A stretch of 64,000 nt of DNA from Oscillospiraceae bacterium (GCA_017434755.1 JAFRER010000003.1:62001-126000), one strand, 5' to 3'; positions 33,858-41,998 are shown, numbered from the stretch's first letter. Program-made: numbers and translations. The notes: generated by a model from the sequence alone, not told the origin.

Positions 33858-35975
33858 TTGAGAAAGATACTTGTTGCGGAATCGGCAGGCTTCTGTTTCG
33901 GCGTGAAGCGCTCGGTCGAGATCGCTGAAAAGACGATATTTGAATACGGGAAATGCGCCAGCTTCGGGCCGCTGATCCATAACGAGGATGTGATCTCCTA
34001 TCTGGAGGATAAAGGTCTGAGGGTGCTCAGCAGCGTGGAAAATGTACGCGAAGGAGAGCATGTGATCATCCGCGCGCATGGTGTCCCTCCCGGGGTCTAT
34101 ACGGAACTGAGCAGTGCCGGAGCGATAGTGACTGATGCCACATGCCCCAAGGTCAAACTGATCCATACTATCGTGACAAAAGCTTCCGGAGAAGGGGATT
34201 TCATCGTTATCATCGGAATGCGGAACCATCCCGAAGTCGAAGCGATCTCCGGATACTGCTTGGAGCATATCATAGCGGAAGATCCCGGCGAGACTGAGCG
34301 GCTTTTGCGTGAGAGACTACCCGCACTTGCTGACAGACCTGTCTGCGTGGTATCACAGACCACTCAAACGAGAGAAAATTACGACAAATGCTGTGATATC
34401 ATAAAAATGTTGTGTACAAATGTGAAAATATTTGATACAATATGTGTTGCTACGTCCACAAGGCAGGTAGAAGCAGAGAAGATCGCGTCCGAATGCGATG
34501 CGGTTGTCGTGATAGGCGGAAAGCACAGCGCCAACAGCATCCATCTTGCGGAGATATGCCGGAAAAAATGCTCTGATGTGCATTTCATAGCGAATGCGGA
34601 TGAACTGGATGTTTCCGGGTTCGACAGAGTGAAGACAGTGGGGATCACCGCCGGAGCATCTACTCCCTCGTGGATAATTAAGGAGGTAAGAAACAAAATG
34701 AGTGATGAGAACATTATGGAAGAGACCATAATCGAGGAAAAGCCCGCCGCGGAAAAGGAAATGTCCTTCGATGAAATGCTTGAGGAGTCCCTCAAGCCTA
34801 TATATAACGGAGATAAGGTCAAAGGAGTTGTAGCCGCTATAAGCGGCACGGAAGTAAGCGTCGATCTTGGCGCAAAGTATTCGGGATTCATTCCCACTTC
34901 TGAATTCACCGATGCCGGTGAAAAAGTCGAAGATGTGCTCAAGGTCGGTGACGAGGTCGAAGGCGTTGTTGTCAGGGTGAACGATGTTGAGGGCACCGCG
35001 CAGATCTCCAAGAAGCGTCTTGACGCCACAAAGATCTGGGTAGACCTTGAAGAGGCTGTTGAGAACGGACTGGTCATGGAAGGTGTTGTTACCGAGGAGA
35101 ACAAGGGCGGTGTCGTTGTCAACATCAAGGGCATCCGCGTGTTTGTTCCCGCTTCCCAGACCAATCTTCCCAAGGATGCTGAACTTTCTCAGCTCCTCAA
35201 ACAGACGGTCAAGCTCCGCATAACGGAGGTCAATAAGGCCAGAAAACGTGTTGTCGGATCCATCCGCCGCGCAGCCCAGGCCGACCGCAGAGCCCAGCTT
35301 GAGAAGTTCTGGGAGGAGATCGAAGTTGGCAAGAAGTACAAGGGAACCGTCAAATCCCTTACCGGATACGGTGCATTTGTCGATATCGGCGGTGTGGATG
35401 GAATGGTTCATGTTTCCGAGCTCAGCTGGGGCAGGATCCGTCAGCCTTCCGAGGTCGTATCCGTTGGCGATGAGATTGAAGTCTACGTTATCAGTTTCGA
35501 TAAGGAAAAGAGAAAGATTTCTCTCGGCTATAAGGATCCCGAGGCTGATCCCTGGAAGATCTTCATGTCGACCTATAAAGTCGGTGATGTAGCAAAGGTG
35601 AAGATCGTCAAGCTCATGGACTTTGGAGCATTTGCTGAAGTTGTACCCGGTGTTGACGGACTGATCCACATCTCTCAGATTGCGAACCGCCGCATCGAGA
35701 AGCCTTCCGAAGTCCTTACGGTCGGTGATGAGGTAGAAGCCAAGATCACGGCTGTGGACGAGGAGAAGCAGAAGATTTCCCTTTCCATCCGTGCGCTTTC
35801 CGAACCTGCACCGGCGGAAGTTCCTGCTGCAGAAGAGGAAGCGGAGGATGAGGTCGTTTTTGAGATCTCCGAGACCGGTGAGACCGTAGGCGAGATCGAA
35901 GAGGAAGCAGAGGCTGTCACCGAGCTTGCGGCTCAGACCGCCGAGGCTGATGCAGCTGCGGAATCCGCGGAATAA
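33858..35975 (+). CDS. ispH-rpsA: Fused HMBPP reductase (IspH) and ribosomal protein S1-type protein
   Basis: 705 residues from TTG 33858. Residues 1-276 are IspH (last step of the MEP isoprenoid pathway) with the three [4Fe-4S] ligands C13, C96 and C196. From about 310 to 635 come four S1 RNA-binding domains (starting near DKVKGVVAAIS, ENGLVMEGVV, VGKKYKGTVKSLTGYGAFVDIGG and VGDVAKVKIVKLMDFGAFAEV), then an acidic tail. Fusions of this kind are known in Clostridia. Within the frame, TAAGGAGGT at 34679-34687 lies 11 bases before ATG 34698 (M281), exactly between the domains, so a free S1 protein of 425 residues could also be made. Confidence 0.95.
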   Translation: MRKILVAESAGFCFGVKRSVEIAEKTIFEYGKCASFGPLIHNEDVISYLEDKGLRVLSSVENVREGEHVIIRAHGVPPGVYTELSSAGAIVTDATCPKVKLIHTIVTKASGEGDFIVIIGMRNHPEVEAISGYCLEHIIAEDPGETERLLRERLPALADRPVCVVSQTTQTRENYDKCCDIIKMLCTNVKIFDTICVATSTRQVEAEKIASECDAVVVIGGKHSANSIHLAEICRKKCSDVHFIANADELDVSGFDRVKTVGITAGASTPSWIIKEVRNKMSDENIMEETIIEEKPAAEKEMSFDEMLEESLKPIYNGDKVKGVVAAISGTEVSVDLGAKYSGFIPTSEFTDAGEKVEDVLKVGDEVEGVVVRVNDVEGTAQISKKRLDATKIWVDLEEAVENGLVMEGVVTEENKGGVVVNIKGIRVFVPASQTNLPKDAELSQLLKQTVKLRITEVNKARKRVVGSIRRAAQADRRAQLEKFWEEIEVGKKYKGTVKSLTGYGAFVDIGGVDGMVHVSELSWGRIRQPSEVVSVGDEIEVYVISFDKEKRKISLGYKDPEADPWKIFMSTYKVGDVAKVKIVKLMDFGAFAEVVPGVDGLIHISQIANRRIEKPSEVLTVGDEVEAKITAVDEEKQKISLSIRALSEPAPAEVPAAEEEAEDEVVFEISETGETVGEIEEEAEAVTELAAQTAEADAAAESAE
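34679..34700 (+). promoter_or_regulatory. Internal ribosome binding site and start codon at the IspH/S1 junction
   Basis: TAAGGAGGT (34679-34687) is a near-perfect anti-16S match followed by in-frame ATG 34698-34700. The motif encodes Lys-Glu-Val between the two domains. It would initiate an S1-only product. Confidence 0.65.
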
Positions 35976-35992
35976 TTTCATCTGAATAATAT

Positions 35993-36030
35993 ACAGCACC
36001 GCAGGTCAGTTGATCTGCGGTGCTGTTTTA
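35993..36030 (+). terminator. Terminator after ispH-rpsA
   Basis: A 12-bp perfect stem (ACAGCACCGCAG at 35993-36004, CTGCGGTGCTGT at 36015-36026) with a 10-base loop and TTTT. It closes the scpA-to-S1 block. Confidence 0.92.
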
Positions 36031-36048
36031 ACTATTCAGACTCTTGTG

Positions 36049-36188
36049 CCAGTAAAAGAAGAAACAGGCTTCCTCAAGAGAGACAACCTGCATCCTGATG
36101 GGGGGAAGGCGGATTCGCTTTTCTGCGGAAAAGCCGCGGCGGTTACAAACTGCCACCGGCAGTTTGCCAAGAGCCGCCTTTCGAATCC
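36049..36188 (-). repeat. Palindromic element with a decayed tRNA 3' end and terminator
   Basis: The core is a nested inverted repeat: outer GGATTCG (36111-36117) with CGAATCC (36182-36188), middle GCGGC (36136-36140) with GCCGC (36173-36177), inner CAAACTGCC (36146-36154) with GGCAGTTTG (36158-36166). The flank at 36058-36117 resembles the tRNA-Tyr 3' end plus terminator at 36193-36252: shared AGAAGAAACAGG, a TCCTG block, and a G-run followed by AAGGCGGATTCG versus AAGGTGGATTCG. It looks like a damaged duplicate of the tRNA-Tyr tail carrying a palindromic insert. No credible protein is encoded here. Confidence 0.55.
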
Positions 36189-36199
36189 ACATATAGAAG

Positions 36200-36231
36200 A
36201 AACAGGACATCTCCAATGAGATGTCCTGTTT
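36200..36231 (-). terminator. Terminator of the tRNA-Thr/tRNA-Tyr transcript
   Basis: A 13-bp perfect stem, AAACAGGACATCT (36200-36212) with AGATGTCCTGTTT (36219-36231), and a 6-base loop. On the minus strand it is followed by CTTCTAT, a weak T run, directly after tRNA-Tyr. Confidence 0.8.
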
Positions 36232-36233
36232 CC

Positions 36234-36318
36234 TGGTGGGGGAAGGTGGATTCGAACCACCGAAGGCATTGCCAGCAGATTTACAGTCTGTCCCCTTTGG
36301 CCACTCGGGAAGTCCCCC
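36234..36318 (-). tRNA. tRNA-Tyr (anticodon GTA)
   Basis: 85 bases with a long variable arm and encoded CCA. Acceptor GGGGGAC begins the gene at 36318; the anticodon loop is CTGTAAA, so the anticodon is GTA. The T-loop TTCGAAT is present. Confidence 0.95.
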
Positions 36319-36329
36319 ATATATGATTA

Positions 36330-36405
36330 TGGAGCTGGTGGACGGACTCGAACCCCCGACCTGCTGATTACAAATCAGCTGCTCTACCGACTGAGCTACA
36401 CCAGC
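36330..36405 (-). tRNA. tRNA-Thr (anticodon TGT)
   Basis: 76 bases. Acceptor arms GCTGGTG and CACCAGC pair fully; the anticodon loop TTTGTAA gives TGT. CCA is encoded. It is first in a two-tRNA transcript with tRNA-Tyr. Confidence 0.96.
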
Positions 36406-36422
36406 ATCACACCAGCTCGCAT

Positions 36423-36451
36423 ATAATAACAAATGGGGGATGATTTGTCAA
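36423..36451 (-). promoter_or_regulatory. Promoter of the tRNA-Thr/tRNA-Tyr transcript
   Basis: On the minus strand a perfect TTGACA (36446-36451), a 17-base spacer and TATTAT (36423-36428). Confidence 0.85.
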
Positions 36452-36490
36452 CATCTTTTTTGGTCCGGGAAAAGGCCTGAAACGCTGTAT

Positions 36491-36519
36491 TTGCAATATA
36501 TAGAATAGTGTGCTACAAT
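36491..36519 (+). promoter_or_regulatory. Promoter of the GH25 lipoprotein gene
   Basis: TTGCAA (36491-36496), a 17-base spacer and TACAAT (36514-36519) preceded by TGC, an extended -10. Confidence 0.65.
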
Positions 36520-36549
36520 AACCCCAACATATGATGTTTTGGAGCTGAA

Positions 36550-37398
36550 ATGAAGAGTACAGCCAAGAGTATAACAGCACTGATGCTGATCATTGTCCTT
36601 CTGACGGCATCCGCCTGCGGCGGACGGCCTGTCGACGAGCATGAGGGGCAGGTCCTGGTCAACGACGGATTCAAGGATGTCTGGATCACCCCGGTCGAGG
36701 ACGTCAAAGTGAACCCGCTTGAAGAGGACGACTTTGTCGTTGAGGAAGAGGGCAAGATCCGTTATACGGGGGACTTCTATTCCATCAAGCTAGGTGTCGA
36801 TGTGTCCTATCATCAGTTCGACATCGACTGGAGCCGCGTTCCCGGGGCGGGTATCGATTTTGCTGTGATCCGCGTCGGTTACAGAGGGTATACCGTGGGT
36901 TCCATGTTCCCGGATGAGTACTATGAAGCGAATCTGAAAGGCGCTATCGAGAACGGGCTTGATGTCGGGGTCTATTTCTTCTCTCAGGCGATCAATGTGC
37001 AGGAAGCCATCGAAGAGGCCAATTTTGTTCTCGAGCTCATCAAAGGCTATGATCTCACCCTCCCGGTCTACTTCGACTGGGAAAGCGAACCGGGTTACCG
37101 TGTCGACGGTCTTTCCTTTGAGACCATGAACGACTGCGCCGTTGCTTTCTGTGAGACCATAAAAAACGCCGGATATGAACCGGGGATCTATTTCAGCAAG
37201 CAGCAGGGATACTATGCGTATGATTTGGGAAGGATCAGCGATTATTCCTTCTGGGTGACGAATCCGGGCGATTTTCAGGATTTCTATTATGCCGGAGATA
37301 TCTGGCAATATTCGATGGATACAGCCTATATAGCCGGAATACCGACACCTACCGACCTGAATATGATGTTCATAGAGCCGGACTATTCGGTGGAGTGA
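36550..37398 (+). CDS. GH25 lysozyme-family lipoprotein
   Basis: 282 residues with GGAG five bases before the ATG. Residues 1-22 are a lipoprotein signal ending in a lipobox (LTASAC, modified C23). A linker of about 50 residues leads to a glycoside hydrolase family 25 domain: GVDVSYHQFDIDW carries the first catalytic-site Asp, AVIRVGYRGY and GVYFFSQAI are core strands, and the catalytic pair is in VYFDWESE. The end (IWQYSMD..GIPTPTDLN) matches the family. It should cleave peptidoglycan muramyl bonds at the outer face of the membrane. Single-gene unit. Confidence 0.92.
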   Translation: MKSTAKSITALMLIIVLLTASACGGRPVDEHEGQVLVNDGFKDVWITPVEDVKVNPLEEDDFVVEEEGKIRYTGDFYSIKLGVDVSYHQFDIDWSRVPGAGIDFAVIRVGYRGYTVGSMFPDEYYEANLKGAIENGLDVGVYFFSQAINVQEAIEEANFVLELIKGYDLTLPVYFDWESEPGYRVDGLSFETMNDCAVAFCETIKNAGYEPGIYFSKQQGYYAYDLGRISDYSFWVTNPGDFQDFYYAGDIWQYSMDTAYIAGIPTPTDLNMMFIEPDYSVE

Positions 37399-37404
37399 TT
37401 TTTC

Positions 37405-37433
37405 TTGAAATCTGCTCTTTTTCGATATATACT
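37405..37433 (+). promoter_or_regulatory. Promoter of tRNA-Leu
   Basis: TTGAAA (37405-37410), a 17-base spacer and TATACT (37428-37433), ending 11 bases before the tRNA. Confidence 0.7.
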
Positions 37434-37444
37434 CTGCTAAGCAG

Positions 37445-37530
37445 GCCGGTGTGTTGGAATGGTAGACGAGGCGGACTCAAAATCCGTTGTCCGCGAGGAC
37501 GTGTGGGTTCGAGTCCCACCACCGGCACCA
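37445..37530 (+). tRNA. tRNA-Leu (anticodon CAA)
   Basis: 86 bases with a long variable arm and encoded CCA. Acceptor arms GCCGGTG and CACCGGC pair perfectly. The anticodon loop CTCAAAA gives CAA, decoding TTG. Confidence 0.95.
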
Positions 37531-37533
37531 GAT

Positions 37534-37563
37534 AAAAGACGACCCTTTGGGCCGTCTTTTCGT
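37534..37563 (+). terminator. Terminator of tRNA-Leu
   Basis: AAAAGACG (37534-37541) pairs with CGTCTTTT (37553-37560), with an inner CCC/GGG pair. It ends in TTTTCG; the lipase-like gene starts 35 bases later and may be reached by read-through. Confidence 0.8.
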
Positions 37564-37597
37564 TTAGAGGTAAACAGGATTCTGACGGAGGACCCAG

Positions 37598-38422
37598 ATG
37601 GGGAACAACAGCACCTGTACAAAATATCCCATTCTCATGCTTCACGGAGTCGGTTTCAGGGATCTGAAGTGGCCGCTATACTGGGGGCGGATCCCATCCG
37701 TGCTTTCCGGCACGAAGTCTCAGCTGTTCTACGGGCAGCAGGACAGCTGGGCCCGTGTAGAGGATAATGCCAGGACTGTTAAAGCGAGGATCAATCAGAT
37801 CCTGGATGAAACGGATTCCGAAAAGATCAACATCATAGCGCATTCCAAAGGAGGACTGGAAGCCCGCATGGCGGCATCCTCTCTGGGGATGGGAAGCCGG
37901 ATCGCAAGCATTACCACGATCGGGACTCCGCACCGCGGCTCCAAAACCATTGACAAGCTGCTGAAGGCTCCTGATTCGCTGTTTAATTTTGCATCTTTCG
38001 CTGTAGATAACTGGATCGGACTGATCGGCGACACGAAGCCGGACTTTTATTCGGTTTGCAGGGATTTTTCAACTGAATATGCTGAAAAGTTCAACAGGGA
38101 AAACCCCGACGTTCCGGGGTTGTTTTATCAGAGCTATGCCGGCGTGATGAGGAGTCCGTTTTCGGATATCAATCTGTCCACCGCCAATTTCATTATCCGT
38201 TTGATCGAGGGCGAAAACGACGGACTCGTCAGTGTGGAATCGGCCAGATGGGGAGAGACCTTTGTTCTGCTTACGGGCACCGGGAAAAGAGGAGTATCCC
38301 ACTATGATGAGATCGATTTCAGAAGATCCTCCTTCCCGATCCGCATCAACGATGATAGAGCATCGGATATATGTGATGTGTACCGGAAGATCGCGACGGA
38401 TCTTATCGGACTTGGATTCTGA
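37598..38422 (+). CDS. Lipase-like alpha/beta hydrolase
   Basis: 274 residues. The oxyanion region is PILMLHGVGFRD, the nucleophile elbow is IIAHSKGG with Ser at about residue 86, and IGTPHRGS is the segment typical of triacylglycerol lipases. Acid and base candidates are the Asp in ENDGLVS and the His in SHYDEI. No signal peptide, so it appears cytoplasmic, unusual for a true lipase. It lies between tRNA-Leu and an FMN oxidase gene with no obvious partner. Substrate unknown. Confidence 0.85.
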   Translation: MGNNSTCTKYPILMLHGVGFRDLKWPLYWGRIPSVLSGTKSQLFYGQQDSWARVEDNARTVKARINQILDETDSEKINIIAHSKGGLEARMAASSLGMGSRIASITTIGTPHRGSKTIDKLLKAPDSLFNFASFAVDNWIGLIGDTKPDFYSVCRDFSTEYAEKFNRENPDVPGLFYQSYAGVMRSPFSDINLSTANFIIRLIEGENDGLVSVESARWGETFVLLTGTGKRGVSHYDEIDFRRSSFPIRINDDRASDICDVYRKIATDLIGLGF

Positions 38423-38510
38423 AAAGACCTACGATAAAATGATATCATCCTCTTCTGATCCATCAGCAGAACACGATGCAATATGCAATTGTATCGGTCA
38501 ATTTTTCGGC

Positions 38511-38539
38511 TTGTTATTCTTCCCGCACTGTTTTATCAT
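38511..38539 (+). promoter_or_regulatory. Candidate promoter of the alpha-hydroxy-acid oxidase gene
   Basis: TTGTTA (38511-38516), a 17-base spacer and TATCAT (38534-38539). AAGGGGAG lies about 15 bases before the start at 38605. Confidence 0.45.
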
Positions 38540-38604
38540 AAAATCATACAGGCAGAATCGAGGTTCAAACGCAGAAATTGAAATGAAGGGGAGCATAAAG
38601 AAGT

Positions 38605-39615
38605 ATGACATATCGTGAAGTGTTGGAAAATGCCAGGAAAACGATCCTCAATTGCAAAGCATGCCCTGAATGCAACGGTCTCGGCTGTGGGAATACACTG
38701 CCCGGACCCGGATCAAAAGCGCCCGGAAACGGTGCACATGATAATTGGTCGGCCTGGAAAAGAATTCGCCTGAACTTTGATACATTCGTAGAAGACGGGC
38801 CGGTAGATACCGGCTGTGAACTCTTCGGGAGAAGGTTTTCTCTTCCTTTGATGAGCGGCCCGATCGGATCTATGACTCAATACAGCAAAGAAGATGTGAC
38901 AGTACCTTTTAATGATGGGGTTATGGAGGGCACGGCACGTACCGGAACCATTGACTGTTTCGGCGACGGAGTTGTGCCGGAGACACTTATTGGCGCATTG
39001 GAATCGATGAAGAAGCATCATCCGGCAGCCATACCGGTCTTCAATCCCATGCCTAACGCCAGTATTATGAAAAAGATGGATCTGTTTGAAGAGTCGGATG
39101 CTTTGGCTATGTGTGTAGTAGTGGACAGCGCTGGATTGAGTCACTGGAAACATATCGGAGATCAGCCCGGAACCAAAACAATAACAGATTTGAAGGAACT
39201 GAAGGCCCATACAAATAAACCGTTTCTGGTAAAAGGCATTATGACAGCAAAGGGAGCCTTGCAGGCTGTGGAAGCGGGGGCGGATGGCATTATCGTGTCA
39301 AACCACGGTGGCCGGGCGTTGGCAGACGTTCCTGGAACTGCCGAAGTTCTTCCGGAGATCGTGAAAGCAGTTAATAAAGAAACGAAGATTATTGTTGACG
39401 GCGGGATCCGACACGGTGTCGATATGGTCAAAGCGATTGCTTTAGGAGCGGACGGCGTGCTGATATGCAGACCCTTTGCCGTGGCATGGTTCGGCGGCGG
39501 AGCTGAAGGAGTAAAAACCTACATTGAACTGCTGAAGAATGAGTTTTCGGAAGCCATGTACATGGTAGGGGCACGAAAGATCACGGATTTGAATCCGGAA
39601 ATGGTGCGGCTGTAA
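38605..39615 (+). CDS. FMN-dependent alpha-hydroxy-acid oxidase/dehydrogenase family protein
   Basis: 336 residues. The C-terminal half has the TIM-barrel FMN signature of the family: PFLVKGIMTAKGALQAVEAGADGIIVSNHGGRALAD, KIIVDGGIRHGVDMVKAIALGADGVLICRP. The SNHGG loop supplies the catalytic His. The N-terminus carries a cysteine group, C17, C20, C23 and C28 (NCKACPECNGLGCG), not part of classic lactate or glycolate oxidases but seen in clostridial relatives; it could bind an Fe-S cluster or metal. In an anaerobe a dehydrogenase or other acceptor is more likely than O2. It is preceded by a promoter-like sequence and ends before a convergent gene. Confidence 0.85.
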   Translation: MTYREVLENARKTILNCKACPECNGLGCGNTLPGPGSKAPGNGAHDNWSAWKRIRLNFDTFVEDGPVDTGCELFGRRFSLPLMSGPIGSMTQYSKEDVTVPFNDGVMEGTARTGTIDCFGDGVVPETLIGALESMKKHHPAAIPVFNPMPNASIMKKMDLFEESDALAMCVVVDSAGLSHWKHIGDQPGTKTITDLKELKAHTNKPFLVKGIMTAKGALQAVEAGADGIIVSNHGGRALADVPGTAEVLPEIVKAVNKETKIIVDGGIRHGVDMVKAIALGADGVLICRPFAVAWFGGGAEGVKTYIELLKNEFSEAMYMVGARKITDLNPEMVRL

Positions 39616-39631
39616 GGAAAATGCGTGATAA

Positions 39632-39665
39632 AAAAGAAGCTGACCGGTAAACACCGGTCAGCTTC
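39632..39665. terminator. Terminator between convergent genes (mainly for the ackA operon)
   Basis: A 12-bp perfect stem, GAAGCTGACCGG (39636-39647) with CCGGTCAGCTTC (39654-39665). On the minus strand it runs into TTTTTTATC; on the plus strand the T-rich stretch is less direct. Confidence 0.88.
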
Positions 39666-39693
39666 GATGCTTTCTATTCTTTTTTCCGAGTTT

Positions 39694-40632
39694 TTATTGC
39701 TCAATGATGTTTTCCTTGAGCCAGTTCAGTATGTCGTTGTAAACATCAGCTTTGTTGAGCTCGTTGAGCATCTCGTGACGGCCTTCGGGATAAAGTTTGC
39801 AGGAGACATTCTTAAGTCCTGCCTTGCAGAAAGCCTTATAGGCTTTTTCGACACCTTTTCCGTATTCGCCGACAGGATCCGCGTCACCGGACATGAAATA
39901 AACGGGTTTGTCTCGGTTCATTTTATCGATATTCTTCTGATCGATGATGAAGCGGATGCCGCCCATCATATCCCGGAACAGGCTGTTTGTGGCAACGAAG
40001 CCGCACAGCGGATCGGCGATGTACTTATCCACGGTGGCAGGGTCGCGTGAGAGCCAGTCGAACGGGGTGCGTGGATCATCGATCTGTTTGCAGTATGAGC
40101 CGAATGCGACATTGTTGAGAGCCGTTCCGAGTTTACGCGGGCCGCCTGATTTTGTCGCGATGTTCGCCATGGTGTAACCGGCGAATGCAACAGGCGCGGC
40201 CTGATGTCCGGTACCGCTGATGATCGCACCGTCGTATTTGTCGGGGAAGCGGATGAGATAGGTCCTCGTAAGGAAGCTTCCCATGCTGTGTCCGAACATA
40301 ACGTATGGAAGATCGGGGTATTCCTTTCTTACGATATTGCGAAGCTCAGCCATATCGTCAACGACATAGGTCCAGCCGTTCTCTTCGGCAAAGAAACCCT
40401 GATCGTCTTTTTCAAGAATGGACTTTCCATGGCCGAGATGGTCGTTGCCGACAGCCACTATGCCGTTCCCGGCAAGGAAGCTCATGAAGTCCCTGTATCT
40501 GTCGATGTGCTCGGCAATTCCGTGAGCTATCTGAACAACGCAGACGGGAGTGCTGTCCGGTCTGCATATAAGGGCATGGATCTTTTTGCCCTGATAAGCG
40601 GAATCAAAATAAAAGTCCTCAAAAACAGGCAT
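39694..40632 (-). CDS. Alpha/beta hydrolase, monoacylglycerol-lipase-like (S33-type)
   Basis: 312 residues. Motifs: oxyanion HGIAEHIDRY, nucleophile GHSMGSF (Ser near 117), Asp in SGDADPVGEYG and His in EGRHEMLNE. This is the pattern of Hydrolase_4/monoacylglycerol lipases and lysophospholipases. No signal peptide. It starts 36 bases after ackA and shares its transcript and terminator; AAGGAG lies upstream of the ATG. A role in trimming lipid esters is likely but the substrate is not readable. Confidence 0.88.
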   Translation of the reverse strand: MPVFEDFYFDSAYQGKKIHALICRPDSTPVCVVQIAHGIAEHIDRYRDFMSFLAGNGIVAVGNDHLGHGKSILEKDDQGFFAEENGWTYVVDDMAELRNIVRKEYPDLPYVMFGHSMGSFLTRTYLIRFPDKYDGAIISGTGHQAAPVAFAGYTMANIATKSGGPRKLGTALNNVAFGSYCKQIDDPRTPFDWLSRDPATVDKYIADPLCGFVATNSLFRDMMGGIRFIIDQKNIDKMNRDKPVYFMSGDADPVGEYGKGVEKAYKAFCKAGLKNVSCKLYPEGRHEMLNELNKADVYNDILNWLKENIIEQ

Positions 40633-40668
40633 TATTCTATCTCCTTGTCCATTTTTTACAGCATACTG

Positions 40669-41865
40669 TCAGTCAACAAGCGCTTTCGTGTCGCGTGCGA
40701 TGACAAGTTCCTCATTCGTGGGGATAACGAAGACCTTGACCTTTGAATCAGGAGTGGAGATCATGATGTCCTCTCCGCGTTTTTTGTTTGCCTCGTCATC
40801 GATCGTGATCCCGAGATATCCGAAGTAATTCGTGATGCCCTTACGGGTATCGGCACTGTTTTCGCCGACACCGGCCGTGAAGACTATGGCATCCACGCCG
40901 TTCATAGCGGCAACATAGGAACCGACCACCTTTGCAACACTATACTGGAACATCTCCAGAGCGAGCGAAGCACGTTTGTTGCCTCCTGCGGAAGAAGTGT
41001 CGAGATCACGGAAGTCGGAAGAAACACCGGAGATACCGAGAACGCCGGATTTCTTGTTCATTATATTCAGCATCTCGTCGATGGTGTAGCCGTACTTGTT
41101 CATGATAAACTGCAGTGCACCGGCGTCAACATCGCCGCCGCGCGTTCCCATCGGAAGACCGGAAAGCGGCGTGAAGCCCATGGAGGTGTCAATTGATTTG
41201 CCGTTCATAACGGCGGCAATGGAGGAACCGTTGCCCATATGGCAGGTGATGATCTTGAGCTCTTCGATCGGCTTGCCCATAAGCTCAGCGCAGCGGCCTG
41301 AAACATAGCGGTGAGAAGTGCCGTGGAAACCGTATTTGCGAATACCGTCCGTAATGTAGTATTCATAGGGAAGTGCGTACATAAATGCTTTGCTGGGCAT
41401 TGTCTGATGGAATGCCGTATCGAACACAGCGACCATCGGAACATCGCCCATGACCGCCTTGCATGCGTTGATGCCGGTGATGTTTGCGGGATTATGGAGC
41501 GGTGCAAAAGGTGTGCACTCTTCTATGGCTTTCATGACCTCATCGGTGATCTCAACCGAGAAAGCAAATTTTTCACCGCCGTGGACCACCCTGTGACCGA
41601 CTGCGTCGATCTCCTTCATGGAAGATACAACGCCATACTCTTTACTGACGAGCTTATCAATGACCGCTGCTATTGCTTCGGAATGAGTTGGAAGAGGAAT
41701 GTCTTCGTTATAGACCGGCTTGTCACCCACGAGAGGGGTGTGCTTGAGATGCCCGTCAAGGCCGATCCTTTCGCAAAGACCCTTTGCCATGACCTGCTCG
41801 GTATCCATGTCAATGAGCTGATACTTGAGAGATGAGCTTCCGGCGTTGATGACCAATACTTTCAT
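40669..41865 (-). CDS. ackA: Acetate kinase
   Basis: 398 residues from ATG 41865, with AAGGAA upstream; the frame is open further back to 42030, but that part crosses the promoter region and is not coding. Signatures [19 protein letters not shown] and [10 protein letters not shown] are those of acetate kinase, with the phosphate-binding GNGSS ([12 protein letters not shown]) present. It makes ATP from acetyl phosphate. No pta gene is adjacent. It diverges from tmcAL, which consumes acetate. Confidence 0.97.
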   Translation of the reverse strand: MKVLVINAGSSSLKYQLIDMDTEQVMAKGLCERIGLDGHLKHTPLVGDKPVYNEDIPLPTHSEAIAAVIDKLVSKEYGVVSSMKEIDAVGHRVVHGGEKFAFSVEITDEVMKAIEECTPFAPLHNPANITGINACKAVMGDVPMVAVFDTAFHQTMPSKAFMYALPYEYYITDGIRKYGFHGTSHRYVSGRCAELMGKPIEELKIITCHMGNGSSIAAVMNGKSIDTSMGFTPLSGLPMGTRGGDVDAGALQFIMNKYGYTIDEMLNIMNKKSGVLGISGVSSDFRDLDTSSAGGNKRASLALEMFQYSVAKVVGSYVAAMNGVDAIVFTAGVGENSADTRKGITNYFGYLGITIDDEANKKRGEDIMISTPDSKVKVFVIPTNEELVIARDTKALVD

Positions 41866-41902
41866 AGTTGTTTTCCTTCCTGTTGACTTTGTAATATAAT
41901 AA

Positions 41903-41931
41903 TTGAATTTATGAGAATATTTTAATACAAT
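41903..41931 (+). promoter_or_regulatory. Promoter of tmcAL
   Basis: TTGAAT (41903-41908), a 17-base spacer and TACAAT (41926-41931). Confidence 0.65.
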
Positions 41932-41946
41932 TGCTTTAAAACGCAA
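41919..41946 (-). promoter_or_regulatory. Candidate promoter of ackA, overlapping the tmcAL promoter
   Basis: On the minus strand TTGCGT (41941-41946), a 16-base spacer and TAAAAT (41919-41924). It overlaps the opposing promoter. Confidence 0.45.
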
Positions 41947-41959
41947 GCATTTTTTAGCT

Positions 41960-41984
41960 CGCCGGACTTCGTGCATGTCCGGCG
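41960..41984 (+). promoter_or_regulatory. Leader hairpin directly before the tmcAL ribosome binding site
   Basis: CGCCGGAC (41960-41967) and GTCCGGCG (41977-41984) form an 8-bp stem with a 9-base loop; GGAGGG starts at 41988. It may tune translation of tmcAL. Confidence 0.5.
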
Positions 41985-41998
41985 GGCGGAGGGAACAT

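Noticed and set aside
36010-36432. Short frames on both strands over the tRNA-Tyr/Thr genes and the palindrome
   Set aside because: They read through tRNA genes and a hairpin; no binding site and no protein-like composition.
39694-41865. A complete pta-ackA acetate pathway unit
   Set aside because: No phosphotransacetylase gene is adjacent; the partner is an alpha/beta hydrolase.
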